In this document: positions 6,651 to 8,180 of the stretch, one piece after another | How the letters are laid out: each line of letters begins with the position of its first letter | How positions within the stretch are numbered: position 1 is the first letter of the stretch | Source of the DNA: Candidatus Methanoperedens sp. | Lineage (GTDB): Archaea; Halobacteriota; Methanosarcinia; Methanosarcinales; Methanoperedenaceae | Direction: 5' to 3' | Assembly: GCA_023249275.1 (NCBI GenBank) | Contig: JAHFCV010000110.1 | Location: 1-8,180, forward strand | DNA length: 8,180 bases | Notes under the pieces: generated by a model | The model's input: the letters and a program-made list of their open reading frames with translations, nothing else | Told to the model about the DNA's origin: nothing | Database searches by the model: none | Made by a program: the position numbers and the translations under genes

Positions 6651-7184
6651 TTAATTATGGTTTCTTATCTGCATAACACTATTATAATATTCAAGACCCT
6701 CATTTCCTTCAAGTCTAATCCAAGTTTTGTATCTAAAAATGAGTCCCACCTTTTTTGGACTTAAATCCGGCCAACCTGCCGCTATTACTAATAAATTATC
6801 ATTTATATCTATTCTTCTGATGAATTCATTTGGTGGCCACAAGAATGGATGTTCAACGGTTTCAAGCCAACCATCATATGTTTCTTTCCAACAAACTCTT
6901 TCGGGATGACCATTCCTTTCAATTATTCCTTGAATTGTAAAGTTTCCTATAAAACAACATTTTATTTCCTCATCGATGTGTATCCCTTCTTTACGAGCCT
7001 CATCGTTAGATCCCGTCTGATATACTAACACACTATCACCAACCTGTATGTCATCATCCCTTCCAATTTTATACCACCAAATTTGTCTATCATCACGATC
7101 CATCGCACCAGAGCAAGGTCGCTCAGATATATACTCGTGATAAAGCCAATTTGATGTCGTTATCCAATCTGCCATATTTTTCAC
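6651..7184 (-). CDS. EVE/PUA-like domain protein, hypothetical
   Basis: This 177-residue protein is not firmly recognised. It resembles the EVE/PUA-like fold: a tryptophan-rich start (ADWITTSNWLYHEYI, 5-19), QIWWYKIGRDDDIQVGDSVL (34-53) leading into VYQTGS (54-59), a beta segment CCFIGNFTIQGIIER (76-90), and LWPPNEFIRRIDI (115-127), similar to the WP-x-F-xx-R pattern of EVE proteins. EVE domains are thought to read modified bases in DNA or RNA; that role is inferred here. The GTG at 7184 and the ATG at 7175 are both possible starts; the ATG gives MADWITTSNW and seems more natural. No strong ribosome binding site is present. It is the first gene of the apparent operon with the DGQHR and GIY-YIG genes. 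C24, C76, C77 and C98 are scattered without a metal-binding pattern. Confidence 0.6.
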   Translation of the reverse strand: MKNMADWITTSNWLYHEYISERPCSGAMDRDDRQIWWYKIGRDDDIQVGDSVLVYQTGSNDEARKEGIHIDEEIKCCFIGNFTIQGIIERNGHPERVCWKETYDGWLETVEHPFLWPPNEFIRRIDINDNLLVIAAGWPDLSPKKVGLIFRYKTWIRLEGNEGLEYYNSVMQIRNHN

Positions 7185-7221
7185 ACTTTTCTCTTATATG
7201 TCCTTCTAATCGGTAAATTAT

Positions 7222-7230
7222 TGTATATTT
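7222..7230 (-). promoter_or_regulatory. Candidate TATA box for the EVE-like/DGQHR/GIY-YIG operon
   Basis: On the minus strand AAATATACA lies about 42-50 bases before the EVE-like gene. It would give a leader of roughly 20 bases. A second AT-rich box, ACATATAAG (7194-7202), is closer than usual for a leaderless start. No other promoter is obvious before the DGQHR or GIY-YIG genes, supporting a single transcript. Confidence 0.25.
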
Positions 7231-7272
7231 GCCAAGACGATACCATACCTAATTACTGTTTCGTTGCACTCC

Positions 7273-7418
7273 GAGCCTCCCCTTCCCTCCGACCCCGCCC
7301 CGCCCCTCCTGCAAGCGCGCGCCCTCCCGCTGCGGCTTCGGGTGCGATGGGGCAGATAACACCTTTTCGATACTTACCGATTCATTAAATCTGCGTTCAT
7401 CTGTGTTCATCTGCGGTT
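7273..7418. repeat. GC-rich repeat, copy A
   Basis: This is the first of three related blocks of about 145 bp. Each begins GAGCCTCCCC, continues through pyrimidine-rich CCGACCCCGCC and a conserved GCAAGCGCGCGCC, reaches CTGCGGCTTCGGGTGCGATG, and ends with ACCGATTCATT then CTGCGTTCATCTG and CTGCGGTT. A short stem CCCG/CGGG can form in its middle. Open frames across it on both strands consist of repeat sequence and have no family features, so it is treated as non-coding. Confidence 0.85.
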
Positions 7419-7493
7419 TGTTAATTTTCAGAAACAGTGGCAGCCTTGGTTTCCTATCGGCGCGCCGAACAGTTAAAATATGTGATGCATGTT

Positions 7494-7568
7494 GGAGTAA
7501 TTGTTTTTGATCATTTAGCATCCATAAAAAATCCATCTCAATCTTGGCATCAATTATTATATCTGCGC
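7494..7568. other. Extra ~75-bp segment in the spacer between repeat copies A and B
   Basis: The spacer between copies A and B matches the one between B and C on both sides: ATCGGCGCGCC and AAAATATGTGATGCA on the left, AAGCCGAT on the right. It carries about 75 extra AT-rich bases in the middle. This is an insertion in A-B or a deletion in B-C. No terminal repeats or target duplication are obvious. Confidence 0.6.
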
Positions 7569-7609
7569 CAAGCCGATGCAACCCCCTCATTCCCGTCCCT
7601 CTACACCCC

Positions 7610-7754
7610 GAGCCTCCCCATCCCTCCGACCCCGCCCCGCCCTCCTGCAAGCGCGCGCCTTCGCGCTGCGGCTTCGGGTGCGATGATGGAGATAACAACC
7701 TTTCCATGCTCACCGATTCATTTAATCTGCGTTCATCTGTGTTCATCTGCGGTT
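7610..7754. repeat. GC-rich repeat, copy B
   Basis: Second copy, starting 337 bp after copy A. It differs mainly in the short stretch after GCAAGCGCGCGCC (TTCGCG here, CTCCCG in A) and around 7711-7716. The flanking spacer is also repeated, so the true repeat unit is larger than this block. Confidence 0.85.
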
Positions 7755-7868
7755 CGGTTTTCCGTAATATAAAGGCTGCATCGGATTCATATCGGCGCGC
7801 CCGACTGTCAAAATATGTGATGCAGGTTCAAGCCGATACAACACCTCATTCCCACCCCGCTACCCTTC

Positions 7869-8003
7869 GAGCCTCCCCTTCCCTCCTACCCCGACCCGCC
7901 CTCCTGCAAGCGCGCGCCCTCATGCTGCGGCTTCGGGTGCGATGATGCAGATAACAACCTTTTCGATACTTACCGATTCATTAAATCTGCGTTCATCTGT
8001 GTT
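7869..8003. repeat. GC-rich repeat, copy C, truncated at its right end
   Basis: Third copy, starting 259 bp after copy B. It follows the other copies up to CTGCGTTCATCTGTGTT, then stops at 8003. The CATCTGCGGTT expected next is replaced by unrelated sequence beginning GCGTGCC. The clean break suggests insertion of another element at this point. Confidence 0.85.
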
Positions 8004-8180
8004 GCGTGCCTCGAAGCACAAGAAAGAAAGTACAACAAACAGAACATTTGGAGGAAAGAAAAAAAACAATGCATGTTCAAAGGGTTAAAATCCCACTGCA
8101 TGGGTCTGCTCCCGTGCAAAGAGAAAAGGTAGTGCAGTATTGCGAAATACTGTGCGGAGTACCTGAATATCGGCAGCCAC
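8004..8180 (+). ncRNA. Structured RNA element, possibly the 5' part of a group II intron (3'-partial)
   Basis: Successive helices can be drawn: GTGC/GCAC (8006-8009, 8016-8019); GAACAT/ATGTTC (8042-8047, 8073-8078); GCATGGG/CCCGTGC with a 6-base loop (8098-8117); and a long stem AGGTA plus GTGCAGTATT (8127-8141) against AATACTGTGC (8146-8155) and TACCT (8160-8164), closed by a GCGA tetraloop with a GGAG bulge. Dense helices, a GNRA tetraloop and the AGGGTTAAAATCCC stretch resemble domain I of group II introns, which are common in methanogen relatives. A canonical GUGYG 5' end is not evident, so the exact boundary is uncertain (8000-8006). Catalytic domain V and the maturase would lie beyond the window. 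An alternative is the left end of another mobile element. A frame from ATG 8069, 14 bases after GGAGG, also stays open to the end. Confidence 0.4.

Noticed and set aside
7249..7746. Minus-strand 165-residue frame over the repeats, starting MNTDERR
   Set aside because: It repeats the same peptide twice because it translates repeat copies, and it has no domain; other frames here on the plus strand are equally open, which reflects GC-rich repeat composition.
7391..8003. CRISPR array
   Set aside because: Only three copies with spacing of 337 and 259 bp, with related sequence between them; CRISPR spacers are short, unique and regular, and no cas genes are present.
8069..8180. Protein frame from ATG 8069 open to the window end, 14 bases after GGAGG
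   Set aside because: The same bases form several strong RNA helices, the ribosome binding spacing is long, the 37 residues match nothing known to me, and this length can be open by chance. It remains the main alternative to an intron.

Overview
The window most likely comes from a methanogenic or anaerobic methane-oxidising euryarchaeon. It carries a (5-formylfuran-3-yl)methyl phosphate synthase (MfnB, methanofuran biosynthesis), a methanogenesis-marker-8 family protein and a split archaeal-type glutamate synthase. Several genes have no clear ribosome binding site and have AT-rich boxes at about the right distance for leaderless archaeal transcripts. A Methanosarcinales/ANME-type genome (for example a Methanoperedens relative) would fit, but the genus is inference.

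Layout. Positions 2-2251 (+) hold two parts of glutamate synthase: the FMN/iron-sulfur synthase domain (5' end outside the window) and the GXGXG domain, separated by a 207-bp spacer that contains a dispersed repeat. A hairpin at 2316-2350 separates them from a minus-strand HisA-like TIM-barrel gene (2351-3058). That gene is divergent from mfnB (3093-3797, +), with only 34 bp between the two starts. Convergent to mfnB is the marker-8 gene (3830-4699, -). Positions 4700-5068 are non-coding with short direct repeats.

Positions 5069-7184 are visibly more AT-rich and hold an apparent three-gene minus-strand operon. In transcription order it encodes an EVE/PUA-like protein, a DGQHR-domain (DndB-like) protein and a small GIY-YIG nuclease; the last two overlap by ATGA. 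This combination of a putative modified-base reader, a DndB-like protein and a nuclease is the best candidate here for an undescribed defence or DNA-modification-linked system.

Positions 7185-8003 contain no convincing gene. They hold three copies of a GC-rich repeat of about 145 bp, each ending in the same CTGCGTTCAT-type motif that lies inside the glutamate synthase spacer. The third copy is cut off at 8003 by a sequence rich in predicted RNA helices, including a long stem capped by a GCGA tetraloop. This may be the 5' part of a group II intron that continues past the window end.

The left part (nitrogen assimilation, methanofuran synthesis, marker 8) looks like core chromosome. The right part (about 4.7 kb to the end) looks like accessory DNA.
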